From: Parabacteroides goldsteinii
Lineage (GTDB): Bacteria > Bacteroidota > Bacteroidia > Bacteroidales > Tannerellaceae
Assembly: GCF_015550595.1 (NCBI RefSeq)
Contig: NZ_JADNBB010000014.1
Location: 62,001-126,000, forward strand
DNA: 64,000 nucleotides
Direction: 5' to 3'
Positions 46,986 to 54,524 of the stretch are shown one piece after another. Both the position numbers and the translations under genes were made by a program. The notes beneath the pieces are model-generated. The model ran no database searches. It had not been told where the DNA came from and worked only from the letters and a program-made list of their open reading frames with translations. Position 1 is the stretch's first letter. Each line of letters begins with the position of its first letter.

Positions 46986-47272
46986 AAGGCTCTATTGTGC
47001 TTAATGATATTAGTTATTTGTCTAAATCAAAGTAAAAGATTGTTTACTAATTAAATATGGATCAAGGCAGATTTATAATACACTAATTACAAGCAACATA
47101 AGCCGCAATTTATTAATAACAGAACTAAAAAAATGGATTCTAAGAGTCTTCTTTTATTATCTATTAAGCAAATATTTTCATCAGGTATGTTTTTATTAAA
47201 TGTACAGAGCAACATAAATTTATCGGTTGTAAAAAGAGGGAATCCTTAAAACAAGACTTTTTGCTTTCATAG

Positions 47273-48454
47273 TTACTCTTTTAATTTCATGATCATGATA
47301 ATCGGATTATCTTCCGGATCTACCTTTGAGGTTAATTTCTTAAATGCCAGAACTGCGGATTTAGGGCCTCTAATTTTTCGGTCCTGTGACTTTTTCTGTT
47401 CGAAAAAAGACAAAAATTCGTCTGCATGATAAGCAGTCCGGACAAATCGATTTTTTTGCCCCATTTTTATTCCTGTCATTATAAAATCAATGCCGCCGTC
47501 ATAATCGTTCGGATAGCCGTTAGTTTCAAATTTATATAACTTACCCTTCTTTTTATCATAGCAGCAACTTTGAATATTCCATTTATAAAAATATTGGATT
47601 AACAACCGATCCGACATCTCGATAATATCCAATATAAAAACTTTATTGTGAATACGATCTTTAAAATGGTCTTTATCAGCCTGCATTTCCGGAGTCACTT
47701 TATATTTTCCTAAATTCAATACATATTTAGGTTTAAACTGATTCAATCCGTTTATCACATAAATTGTATCATTCAAGGATTCCCGGACATGAGGCATATT
47801 TTGATAAATATAAATAGATGTTATTTCTTTACATACGTAAGAGATACGCCAGTTTGGATCTTTTTTTGCAGGTATGGGAACAGATGCTATGGCTTCCTTA
47901 ACCAAATTTCCTTTTTGATTGTAAATTGTATAAACGTTATAGGTTGTATCACAAAAAACATAACTCTCTGCCATACGTAAAAACTGCTCCTGAAAATAAG
48001 AAATAGTATGTCTGTCATCAATAGGAAAAGGGGTAGACCACAAATATTTCCCTTTTTTATCGAAATATAAAGCCTTTTCCATACTGCCTATCACAATATA
48101 ATCAGAAGCAATAAATACATTCTGAATACTCAAAAATTCTTCAGGTCCACCGCCCTTACTCCCGATAGTACAAATGAAATGACCTTTTCGATCAAACAAA
48201 TAGGCCGATTTACAGCCATTGTCTTTCACAATAATATGAGTTTCATCAAAATCGAAAACCATTCCTTGCCCGATCAGACACTCATCTTTTGTTTCTAAAG
48301 GAATATATTCAACCGATTCCACAAAATCACTTAAGCCCAAGTCACAAGTTTCCATATTTTCCGGATCAAATAGAATCTCGACCGGAGTTGTTTTGGAAAA
48401 GCAACCAAGATAGCTACAACAAAATATCAGTAATATAATTTTTTTTATTTTCAT
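47273..48454 (-). CDS. Six-bladed beta-propeller lipoprotein
   Basis: 393 residues from the ATG at 48454 (MKIKKIILLIFCCSYLGC, lipobox Cys about 18); an ATG 9 bp earlier is possible. The body has NHL/6-bladed-propeller features: LSDFVESVEYIPLETKDECLIG, then blades such as IIVKDNGCKSAYLFDRKGHFICTIGSKGGGPEEF and IVIGSMEKALYFDKKGKYLW. Bacteroidales encode many such lipoproteins of unknown function, often with peptide or regulatory genes. It stands alone after the 288-bp AT-rich gap at the edge of the peptide locus. Confidence 0.82.
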   Translation of the reverse strand: MKIKKIILLIFCCSYLGCFSKTTPVEILFDPENMETCDLGLSDFVESVEYIPLETKDECLIGQGMVFDFDETHIIVKDNGCKSAYLFDRKGHFICTIGSKGGGPEEFLSIQNVFIASDYIVIGSMEKALYFDKKGKYLWSTPFPIDDRHTISYFQEQFLRMAESYVFCDTTYNVYTIYNQKGNLVKEAIASVPIPAKKDPNWRISYVCKEITSIYIYQNMPHVRESLNDTIYVINGLNQFKPKYVLNLGKYKVTPEMQADKDHFKDRIHNKVFILDIIEMSDRLLIQYFYKWNIQSCCYDKKKGKLYKFETNGYPNDYDGGIDFIMTGIKMGQKNRFVRTAYHADEFLSFFEQKKSQDRKIRGPKSAVLAFKKLTSKVDPEDNPIIMIMKLKE

Positions 48455-48573
48455 TTTGCGCATCTGATAAAAGACTGGCTTTATTTTTCATTTCCTCCAC
48501 GAAATCGCCCGTAATTTACAATATAATTATTAGAAATATGCTATCCGTCGGTACAATTCCTTCCTTTCTGCTG

Positions 48574-48672
48574 TATATTTGTATTCAATCAAATATACAT
48601 TTGATATATATCAAACGAATAGAACACATATATGCTTCTTTCATTTGGTAATTGTTCTCCTTTCATTTGGTA
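48574..48672. promoter_or_regulatory. Palindromes and 22-bp-spaced direct repeats upstream of the second HU-like gene
   Basis: TATATTTG (48574-48581) and CAAATATA (48590-48597) form an 8-bp inverted pair that also gives a -7-like element on each strand. TTTGATATATATCAAA (48600-48615) is a perfect 16-bp palindrome. CTTTCATTTGGTA occurs twice, at 48638 and 48660, exactly 22 bp apart. The layout suggests a regulated promoter for the divergent HU-like and beta-propeller genes. Confidence 0.55.
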
Positions 48673-48741
48673 TTCATAGAACGATTCATTGTTCGGGATG
48701 AAAATTGGTTTTGGCTGGTATTAATTTAAAACACGATAATA

Positions 48742-49335
48742 ATGAGCTTAAAATTCGGATGGTACAAAACTCCGGTTCCGGGAGACAGGGAGGATAAACA
48801 AGTTCCCCATGCGCGAATCATTTCACAAGGGACACTCGACACAAAGTATATGTGTAAAATGATCTCGATGTCGAGTACCATTTCTTCGGCCGATGTAAAA
48901 GGAGTATTGGAAGCGCTAAATTTCTGGATGGGATTCTGCCTGTCGGAAGGGAACAGTATCGAACTGGATGGACTGGGTTACTTTACCCCTACACTGAAAA
49001 GTAAAATAACCACCGATGAAAACGGTAAAAACAAGGTACAGGCAGAAATAGATTCCGTCAGTTTCCGTTGTGCAACCTCCCTGAAAGAACAGGTACGGGA
49101 AGCCGGACTCGAACTGGTGAAAAAAGTGAATACAGAAAAACTCACGCAAGAACAACGCCTGAAGAATATCATGACTGAAGTGGAAGAAAACAAATGCATT
49201 AATCGTAGTACCTGCATGAAGCTGAACCGTTGTAGTCAGTTCATAGCGCTAAACGACTTGAAACAACTGATAAACAGCAACAAACTGATACAGATCGGCG
49301 GAGGCAAACAGACAATGTATATACGCTCAGTGTAA
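48742..49335 (+). CDS. HU-like DNA-binding protein with C-terminal winged-helix-like domain
   Basis: 197 residues. The N-terminal HU-like domain reads HARIISQGTLDTKYMCKMISMSSTISSADV, GNSIELDGLGYFTPTL and FRCATSLKEQVREAG. The C-terminal 65 residues (EQRLKNIMTEVEENKCINRST, then LNDLKQLINSNKLIQIGGGK) mirror the extra domain of the protein at 538, including the opening YKTPVPGD versus YKNPIPPG. These two are evidently paralogues. The regulatory region upstream is rich in palindromes and 22-bp direct repeats. It converges with an AAA ATPase gene across a very strong bidirectional terminator. Confidence 0.82.
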   Translation: MSLKFGWYKTPVPGDREDKQVPHARIISQGTLDTKYMCKMISMSSTISSADVKGVLEALNFWMGFCLSEGNSIELDGLGYFTPTLKSKITTDENGKNKVQAEIDSVSFRCATSLKEQVREAGLELVKKVNTEKLTQEQRLKNIMTEVEENKCINRSTCMKLNRCSQFIALNDLKQLINSNKLIQIGGGKQTMYIRSV

Positions 49336-49383
49336 ATCTGAAATTTCGCGGCGGCGAAAATAACCGCCGCGAAATTTCAGATT
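49335..49383. terminator. Bidirectional terminator with a 20-bp perfect stem
   Basis: AATCTGAAATTTCGCGGCGG (49335-49354) is the exact complement of 49364-49383, with a 9-nt loop. The stem overlaps the last base of the HU-like stop codon and the last base of the AAA-gene stop codon. It terminates both convergent genes. Confidence 0.85.
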
Positions 49384-50537
49384 CAAGGCAAAATAGCTTT
49401 ATTCCCATACATTTGATTTATCCACATAGAAAATAGTTTATCAGTCACGGAAAACACTTTGTTTATCTCCGTTATTATATCTTTTTCGAGTAGTTTCTTT
49501 GTAGCAGACTGTACCGAACTCGCAGAAGTCAGGCTATGTTGTTTAATAAACTGTGCAGATGTGATACGCTCCGCCTCGCCGTCTTTAGCAATAGCATAGA
49601 GTAACTCTTTCTGCTTCTCTGGAATATTTGACAGTATTTCGCGGAAAATCGTATCGTTGGCCGCGATCATGTTGCTAATGGCGGTTCGTATCGTTTCCAG
49701 CGTACATGTTTCCCCCTCCGGGGTATCGGCGAAGGCTTCGTTAAAAGTTTTCTGAATATAGAAAGTATGACCTTTGAACAGGCTATAAACCCGTTCTACA
49801 TCCACGGCATCGATTTTGCGGTTCCATTTCACGAAATGTTCGATGATGAAAGGGATATATACATCCGGAGCTATTGCATTTAACTCAAGTATATCCGCAC
49901 TATGATAAAAAGGACGGGCAGCAGACAGAAACATCTCCTGCATCATATGCCGTTCGTTACCCGCAAAAATAAAATGACTGTTCCGGATTTTCTGAATGTG
50001 AGTGCGCAACAATGCTTCGATGTTCTTTTCAGGATATTTGGCGATCTGTTGAAACTCGTCAATTGCCACGATACAGGGTTTATCCGCCGCTTCCAAATAA
50101 CGAAATATCTCGTCCAGTGTATATTCGGGACGATCTATATCCCCCAATTCTATATTAAAAGTAGGCGTACCGGAAAGAGGGTCGAAACCAAATTTGCCGC
50201 TGATAGATTTCAAGGTCTGAATAAAAAGGTTCGTCATTTTTCGGCTACGTGGCAATAATGTTTCGTAAATCTCACGCCCCAACAAATAGGTAAATTCGCG
50301 TAACCCCGACGTATGGAGGATATCGATGAAAAAAGTGTAATATTCCTCCCTGATCTCCGGCTTCTCATAACAGAACTGAATAAGTCCCGTTTTACCCATA
50401 CGGCGGGGAGAGATTATAACCATATTGTTTCCATTTGTGATAGACTTTACAAGACGTCTCGATTCCTGTACACGATCACAAAAATATTCCGGCTCGATTT
50501 TACCGGTTACAATAAAAGGATTTATCACTTTTGCCAT
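49383..50537 (-). CDS. AAA+ ATPase of the archaeal-type family (DNA-binding/regulatory)
   Basis: 384 residues from the ATG at 50537. Upstream in-frame codons lie across the promoter (-7 at 50555-50562) and are not translated. The opening MAKVINPFIVTGKIEPEYFCDR is typical of this family, followed by Walker A ISPRRMGKTGLIQ and Walker B CIVAIDEFQQIAKY, and sensor FIFAGNERHMM. The C-terminal part (about 300-384) is a winged-helix domain (ITSAQFIKQHSLTSASSVQSATKKLLEKDII). These proteins (PF01637-type) are widespread in Bacteroidales and their biological role is unknown. Divergent from the antiporter gene. Confidence 0.9.
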   Translation of the reverse strand: MAKVINPFIVTGKIEPEYFCDRVQESRRLVKSITNGNNMVIISPRRMGKTGLIQFCYEKPEIREEYYTFFIDILHTSGLREFTYLLGREIYETLLPRSRKMTNLFIQTLKSISGKFGFDPLSGTPTFNIELGDIDRPEYTLDEIFRYLEAADKPCIVAIDEFQQIAKYPEKNIEALLRTHIQKIRNSHFIFAGNERHMMQEMFLSAARPFYHSADILELNAIAPDVYIPFIIEHFVKWNRKIDAVDVERVYSLFKGHTFYIQKTFNEAFADTPEGETCTLETIRTAISNMIAANDTIFREILSNIPEKQKELLYAIAKDGEAERITSAQFIKQHSLTSASSVQSATKKLLEKDIITEINKVFSVTDKLFSMWINQMYGNKAILP

Positions 50538-50554
50538 ATACATATTCTTTTCTG

Positions 50555-50586
50555 CAAATATAATTATTTCATTTGAATTATTCAAA
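50555..50586 (-). promoter_or_regulatory. Promoter of the AAA ATPase gene
   Basis: On the minus strand TATATTTG (50555-50562) is preceded by TTTG (50583-50586) with a 20-bp spacer. It lies 18 bp ahead of the ATG at 50537, which decides the start against the longer in-frame extension. Confidence 0.75.
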
Positions 50587-50649
50587 TCGAATAATTCGGA
50601 TTTAATCGTATTCGTCCCTATCCTTTTCAATTTTGCAAAAATGTTTTGT

Positions 50650-50657
50650 TACATTTG
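50650..50657 (+). promoter_or_regulatory. -7 element of the antiporter gene
   Basis: TACATTTG matches TAnnTTTG, 27 bp ahead of the ATG at 50685. The nearest TTTG upstream gives only a 14-bp spacer, so the -33 element is uncertain. Confidence 0.5.
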
Positions 50658-50684
50658 TATTATTACAAATCCGACAATACAAAT

Positions 50685-52754
50685 ATGATCTTACTCTCAA
50701 ACATAGACTTTACCCTGCCACTGGCAGATCCGGTATTAAAATTCCTGCTGATCCTGCTTATTATACTGGCAGCTCCGCTTCTTTTAAATAAACTTCGGGT
50801 GCCTCATCTGCTTGGCTTGATCATTGCAGGAGCCATTATCGGTCCGAATGGGTTTAATCTCGTTTTACGCGATAGCAGCATTATTTTATCAGGAACAGCC
50901 GGATTACTTTATATCATGTTTCTGGCAGGGCTGGAAATCGACATGGGAGATTTCAAGAAGAATAGCGGAAAAAGCCTCGTTTTCGGGATGTACACGTTCC
51001 TTATTCCTATGATATTGGGAACAGTAGTAGGGTTATGGGTACTTAAATTCAGTATGGAGACATCTGTTTTGCTTGCCAGTATGTTCGCTTCACATACCCT
51101 GATCGCCTATCCGATCATCAGTAAACTGGGGATCAGCAAAAATAATGCGGTAAGCATCACTGTCGGTGGAACGATGATTACCGATACACTGGCACTGTTA
51201 GTATTGACAATTATCGTCGGCATGGCTACGGGAAATGCGGATGATGCGTTCTGGATACGCCTCGGTATATCAGTCGTTGTTTTCGCGTTGTTCGTATTGC
51301 TTGTATTTCCTTTTATCGGACGTTGGTTCTTTAAACGGGTACACGATAATATCTCACAATATATATTCGTCCTCTTGATGGTGTTCTTCGGTGCTTTTCT
51401 CGCACAATTGGCAGGAATGGAAGCAATTATCGGCTCTTTCCTGGCCGGATTGGCGCTGAACAGGCTGATCCCTCAAAGTTCGCCTTTGATGAACCGGGTG
51501 GAGTTTGTCGGTAACGCCATTTTTATTCCTTTCTTCCTGTTGAGCGTCGGCATGCTTATCGATTACAGAGCCTTCTTTACCAGCTTCGAAACGATAAAGG
51601 TCGGTATTGTCATGATCGTTGTCGCTACCGCTGCAAAATATGCCGCTGCATGGCTGACGCAAAAAACATTCCGGCTATCGGTCGACCAGCGAAGAGTCAT
51701 CTTCGGATTAAGCAATGCACAGGCAGCCGCGACCCTGGCGGCAGTTATGGTCGGTTATAATGTCATACTGGGAACAACACCGGAAGGCGAACCGATCCGC
51801 CTCCTGAATGAAAGTGTCCTGAACGGAACGATCCTGATGATCCTGGTGACCTGTGCCATCGCCTCCTTCTCCGCTCAAAAGGGAGCACACAATATAGCCA
51901 TGAAAGAGTCTGAAGAGGCACACGACGATAATGATACGAAAGACGAACATATCCTGATCCCCGTCAGCAATGAAGAGACGGTTGAAGAATTGGTCCATCT
52001 TAGCCTGGCGGTTAAATCGAAAACAAATACCAGCGGGTTATACGCACTCAAGGTAATAGACAACCATAATTCGGACGAAAAGGCGCTGAAATCATCCAAA
52101 CGGGTGTTACAAACAGCCGTCGACACAGCCGCTGCCACAGACGTACGCCTGAAAGGGTTGCTTCGCTACGACCTGAGTATCTCCAACGCTATCACCAGCG
52201 TTGTCAAGGAACGGGAAATAACCGACCTTGTCCTGGGGTTACACAAAGAAAAAGACATCCCGGCAGCTTTTCTCGGAAATATCGTTGAAAACGTATTACA
52301 ACATAGCAGTGTAACGACCTTCATATATAAACCTGTACAACCGCTTTCAACCATCAAACGCCATTTGATCATCATTCCTGACCAGGCGGAAAAGGAAATC
52401 GGCTTCATTCAGATCATGGACAGGATATGGAATGTGTTGCAGAATACCGGAGCAAAAGTGGTATTTTACGGTTCGGACGATACACTAAAAGCCATAAAAA
52501 AAGTGTTTGCCAAAAGGGCCGGAGAAATCTCTTATACAACTTTCAGCGATTGGGATGATTTTCTGATTGTCTTCCGGGACGTGAAAGCGGACGACAGCAT
52601 GTGGATCATTTTCAGCCGGAAAGAAGGTCTGTCGTATAATTCGGTCATGCCCCGTATTCCGGGATATCTGAATAAATATTTCCAATCCAACAGCTTCATT
52701 CTCTCTTATCCGATACAGGCTAGCATGGATGAAGGTACGAGATATCTGACTTGA
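50685..52754 (+). CDS. CPA2-type cation/proton antiporter with C-terminal universal-stress domains
   Basis: About 689 residues from the ATG at 50685, the first start after the -7 element. Residues 1-395 hold about 12-13 membrane helices in the KefB/NapA pattern, including LLNKLRVPHLLGLIIAGAIIGPNGF, MFLAGLEIDMG and GMEAIIGSFLAGLALNRLIP. Residues about 415-689 are soluble and contain two Usp-like halves (HILIPVSNEETVEELVHLS; TDLVLGLHKEKDIPAAFLG; RHLIIIPDQAEKEIGFIQI). It presumably exchanges Na+ or K+ for H+ under stress, with the Usp domains as regulators. Monocistronic. Confidence 0.93.
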   Translation: MILLSNIDFTLPLADPVLKFLLILLIILAAPLLLNKLRVPHLLGLIIAGAIIGPNGFNLVLRDSSIILSGTAGLLYIMFLAGLEIDMGDFKKNSGKSLVFGMYTFLIPMILGTVVGLWVLKFSMETSVLLASMFASHTLIAYPIISKLGISKNNAVSITVGGTMITDTLALLVLTIIVGMATGNADDAFWIRLGISVVVFALFVLLVFPFIGRWFFKRVHDNISQYIFVLLMVFFGAFLAQLAGMEAIIGSFLAGLALNRLIPQSSPLMNRVEFVGNAIFIPFFLLSVGMLIDYRAFFTSFETIKVGIVMIVVATAAKYAAAWLTQKTFRLSVDQRRVIFGLSNAQAAATLAAVMVGYNVILGTTPEGEPIRLLNESVLNGTILMILVTCAIASFSAQKGAHNIAMKESEEAHDDNDTKDEHILIPVSNEETVEELVHLSLAVKSKTNTSGLYALKVIDNHNSDEKALKSSKRVLQTAVDTAAATDVRLKGLLRYDLSISNAITSVVKEREITDLVLGLHKEKDIPAAFLGNIVENVLQHSSVTTFIYKPVQPLSTIKRHLIIIPDQAEKEIGFIQIMDRIWNVLQNTGAKVVFYGSDDTLKAIKKVFAKRAGEISYTTFSDWDDFLIVFRDVKADDSMWIIFSRKEGLSYNSVMPRIPGYLNKYFQSNSFILSYPIQASMDEGTRYLT

Positions 52755-52860
52755 GGAAATTAAAAATTGAGAATTGAAAATTGAAAATTACGAGTGGATG
52801 GTCGACAGTTTAGTAAGCTATAAAATCATAAAGCGTGAACAGTTGTTGACATATTTCAGT

Positions 52861-52868
52861 TATATTTG
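52861..52868 (+). promoter_or_regulatory. -7 element ahead of the mlaE-like gene
   Basis: TATATTTG lies 29 bp before the ATG at 52898. TTG sequences 12-15 bp upstream give short spacing to a possible -33 box. Just upstream (about 52757-52790) is an AT-rich repeat, AATTGAAAATTGAAAATTA, that recurs near 59100. Confidence 0.5.
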
Positions 52869-52897
52869 CAGACTGGAACAGATAAGTACTTCAAAAA

Positions 52898-53647
52898 ATG
52901 ATGAATAAAGCATTACATAGAATGGGAGAATATGTCATGTTGATGGGGAAATCCATATCAATACCTGACAGATGGAGCATGTTCTTCAAACAATTGATAA
53001 AAGAGATCTACAAACTGGGAGTAGACTCCCTTTGGATCGTAATTATCATTTCAGTCTTTATCGGTACGGTAATTGCAATTCAGATATCACTGAATATCAG
53101 TTCTCCGCTGATTCCTAAATTTACGATCGGATATACGACCCGTGAGATTATCCTGCTTGAGTTTTCATCTTCTATAATGTGTTTGATCCTGGCCGGTAAG
53201 GTGGGAAGTAATATTGCTTCCGAGATCGGTACCATGCGCGTAACAGAACAAATCGATGCGATGGAAATCATGGGGGTAAATTCGGCTAATTTCCTGATCA
53301 TGCCGAAAATTGCCGGGCTGATGATCTTTATTCCGGTATTGGTTGTATTCAGTATGTTCACCGGTATGCTGGGAGGTATTGCTGCCAGCCATTCAACGGG
53401 AACAGGGATGACTCCCGCCTCTTTCGAATACGGGTTACAGTTCTATTTCAACGAGTTCTATATTTGGTATTCTATTATAAAATCAGTGGTTTATGCCTTT
53501 ATTATTTCATCGATAGCCGCTTATTTCGGCTATTATGTAAAAGGAGGTGCGCTTGAAGTCGGTAAGGCCAGCACGAATGCTGTCGTAATGAGCAGCATCA
53601 TGATCTTGCTGGCAGACGTAATAATGACCCATTTAATGCTTACGTAA
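52898..53647 (+). CDS. mlaE: MlaE-family phospholipid ABC transporter permease
   Basis: 249 residues with five or six membrane helices. MlaE/TTG2B signatures are LEFSSSIMCLILAGKVGSNIASEIGTMRVTEQIDAMEIMGVNS (central; Glu and the TEQIDA segment are invariant) and the final helix SIMILLADVIMTHLML. MlaE with MlaF forms the inner-membrane complex moving phospholipids to or from the outer membrane through an MlaD hexamer. The ATPase gene follows after 2 bp. No mlaD gene follows: the next gene is convergent, so MlaD must be elsewhere. Confidence 0.92.
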   Translation: MMNKALHRMGEYVMLMGKSISIPDRWSMFFKQLIKEIYKLGVDSLWIVIIISVFIGTVIAIQISLNISSPLIPKFTIGYTTREIILLEFSSSIMCLILAGKVGSNIASEIGTMRVTEQIDAMEIMGVNSANFLIMPKIAGLMIFIPVLVVFSMFTGMLGGIAASHSTGTGMTPASFEYGLQFYFNEFYIWYSIIKSVVYAFIISSIAAYFGYYVKGGALEVGKASTNAVVMSSIMILLADVIMTHLMLT

Positions 53648-53649
53648 AA

Positions 53650-54420
53650 ATGATAGAAGTAAGAAATATAACGAAATCATTTGAAGGTCGTACCGTACTG
53701 AATAATATCAGTGCCGTCTTCGAAACAGGCAAAACCAATCTTATTATTGGGCGAAGCGGTTCCGGTAAAACGGTTTTGATCAAGAATATTATCGGGCTGA
53801 TGAAACCGGATTCAGGAGAGATCCTGTATGACGGTCGCGACTTGACTTCAATGGGAAAATTAGAGCTTAATATGCTCCGCCGGGAAATGGGTATGTTGTT
53901 TCAGGGTTCAGCTCTGTTCGACAGCATGACGGTTCTTGAAAATGTAATGTTCCCCCTTAATATGTTTTCTAAAGACTCTTTTAAAGAAAGGGAAAAGAGA
54001 GCGATGTTCTGCCTGGAGCGTGTAAACCTTTCAGAAGCCGAGCATTTGTATCCGTCCGAGATCAGTGGTGGTATGATGAAACGTGCAGCTATCGCCCGTG
54101 CCATTGCTTTAAATCCGAAATATCTCTTTTGCGATGAGCCGAACTCAGGCCTCGACCCAAAGACTTCTTTGTTGATAGACGACCTGATCCACGATATTAC
54201 GACTGAATATAAGATGACGACCGTCATAAACACCCATGATATGAACTCGGTAATGAATATCGGTGAAAATATCATCTTCATCAAAGAAGGGGTAAAAGAA
54301 TGGCAGGGAACGAAAGACCAGGTTATCACTTCCAACAATAAAGCACTGAATGACTTTATCTTTGCATCCGACCTCTTCCGAAAAGTCAAGGAGGTGGAGA
54401 TGCATCAGGAGGAAGGATGA
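53650..54420 (+). CDS. mlaF: MlaF-like ABC transporter ATPase
   Basis: 256 residues. ABC ATPase with Walker A GRSGSGKTVLIKN, Q-loop GMLFQGSALFDSMTVLENV (the GSALFDSMTV pattern is typical of MlaF), signature ISGGMMKRAAIARAIA and Walker B YLFCDEPNSGLDP with switch INTHDMNSV. It follows the MlaE gene by 2 bp. A strong palindromic terminator comes next. It powers lipid transport by the MlaE permease. Confidence 0.93.
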   Translation: MIEVRNITKSFEGRTVLNNISAVFETGKTNLIIGRSGSGKTVLIKNIIGLMKPDSGEILYDGRDLTSMGKLELNMLRREMGMLFQGSALFDSMTVLENVMFPLNMFSKDSFKEREKRAMFCLERVNLSEAEHLYPSEISGGMMKRAAIARAIALNPKYLFCDEPNSGLDPKTSLLIDDLIHDITTEYKMTTVINTHDMNSVMNIGENIIFIKEGVKEWQGTKDQVITSNNKALNDFIFASDLFRKVKEVEMHQEEG

Positions 54421-54435
54421 AGCAGGTGACAAGTA

Positions 54436-54517
54436 ACAGTTGACAGTTTTAAGAAACAAGAAAAGGCCCTGCTATTGGATCAAAAATCAATAGCAGGGCC
54501 TTTTATCTGTCAACTGT
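54436..54517. terminator. Nested palindrome acting as bidirectional terminator
   Basis: The inner stem is 17 bp and perfect (54461-54477 with 54488-54504, AAAAGGCCCTGCTATTG). Around it is a second perfect 11-bp inverted repeat (54436-54446 ACAGTTGACAG and 54507-54517). It lies between the convergent mlaF-like and M16 genes. The outer motif is a dispersed repeat also seen upstream of metK. Confidence 0.8.
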
Positions 54518-54524
54518 CAACTAT

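Noticed and set aside
47133-47249. 38-codon frame beginning MDSKSLLLLSIKQIFSS in the 288-bp gap
   Set aside because: Hydrophobic start like a signal peptide but no continuation, family or partner gene. It could be a remnant, yet cannot be supported.
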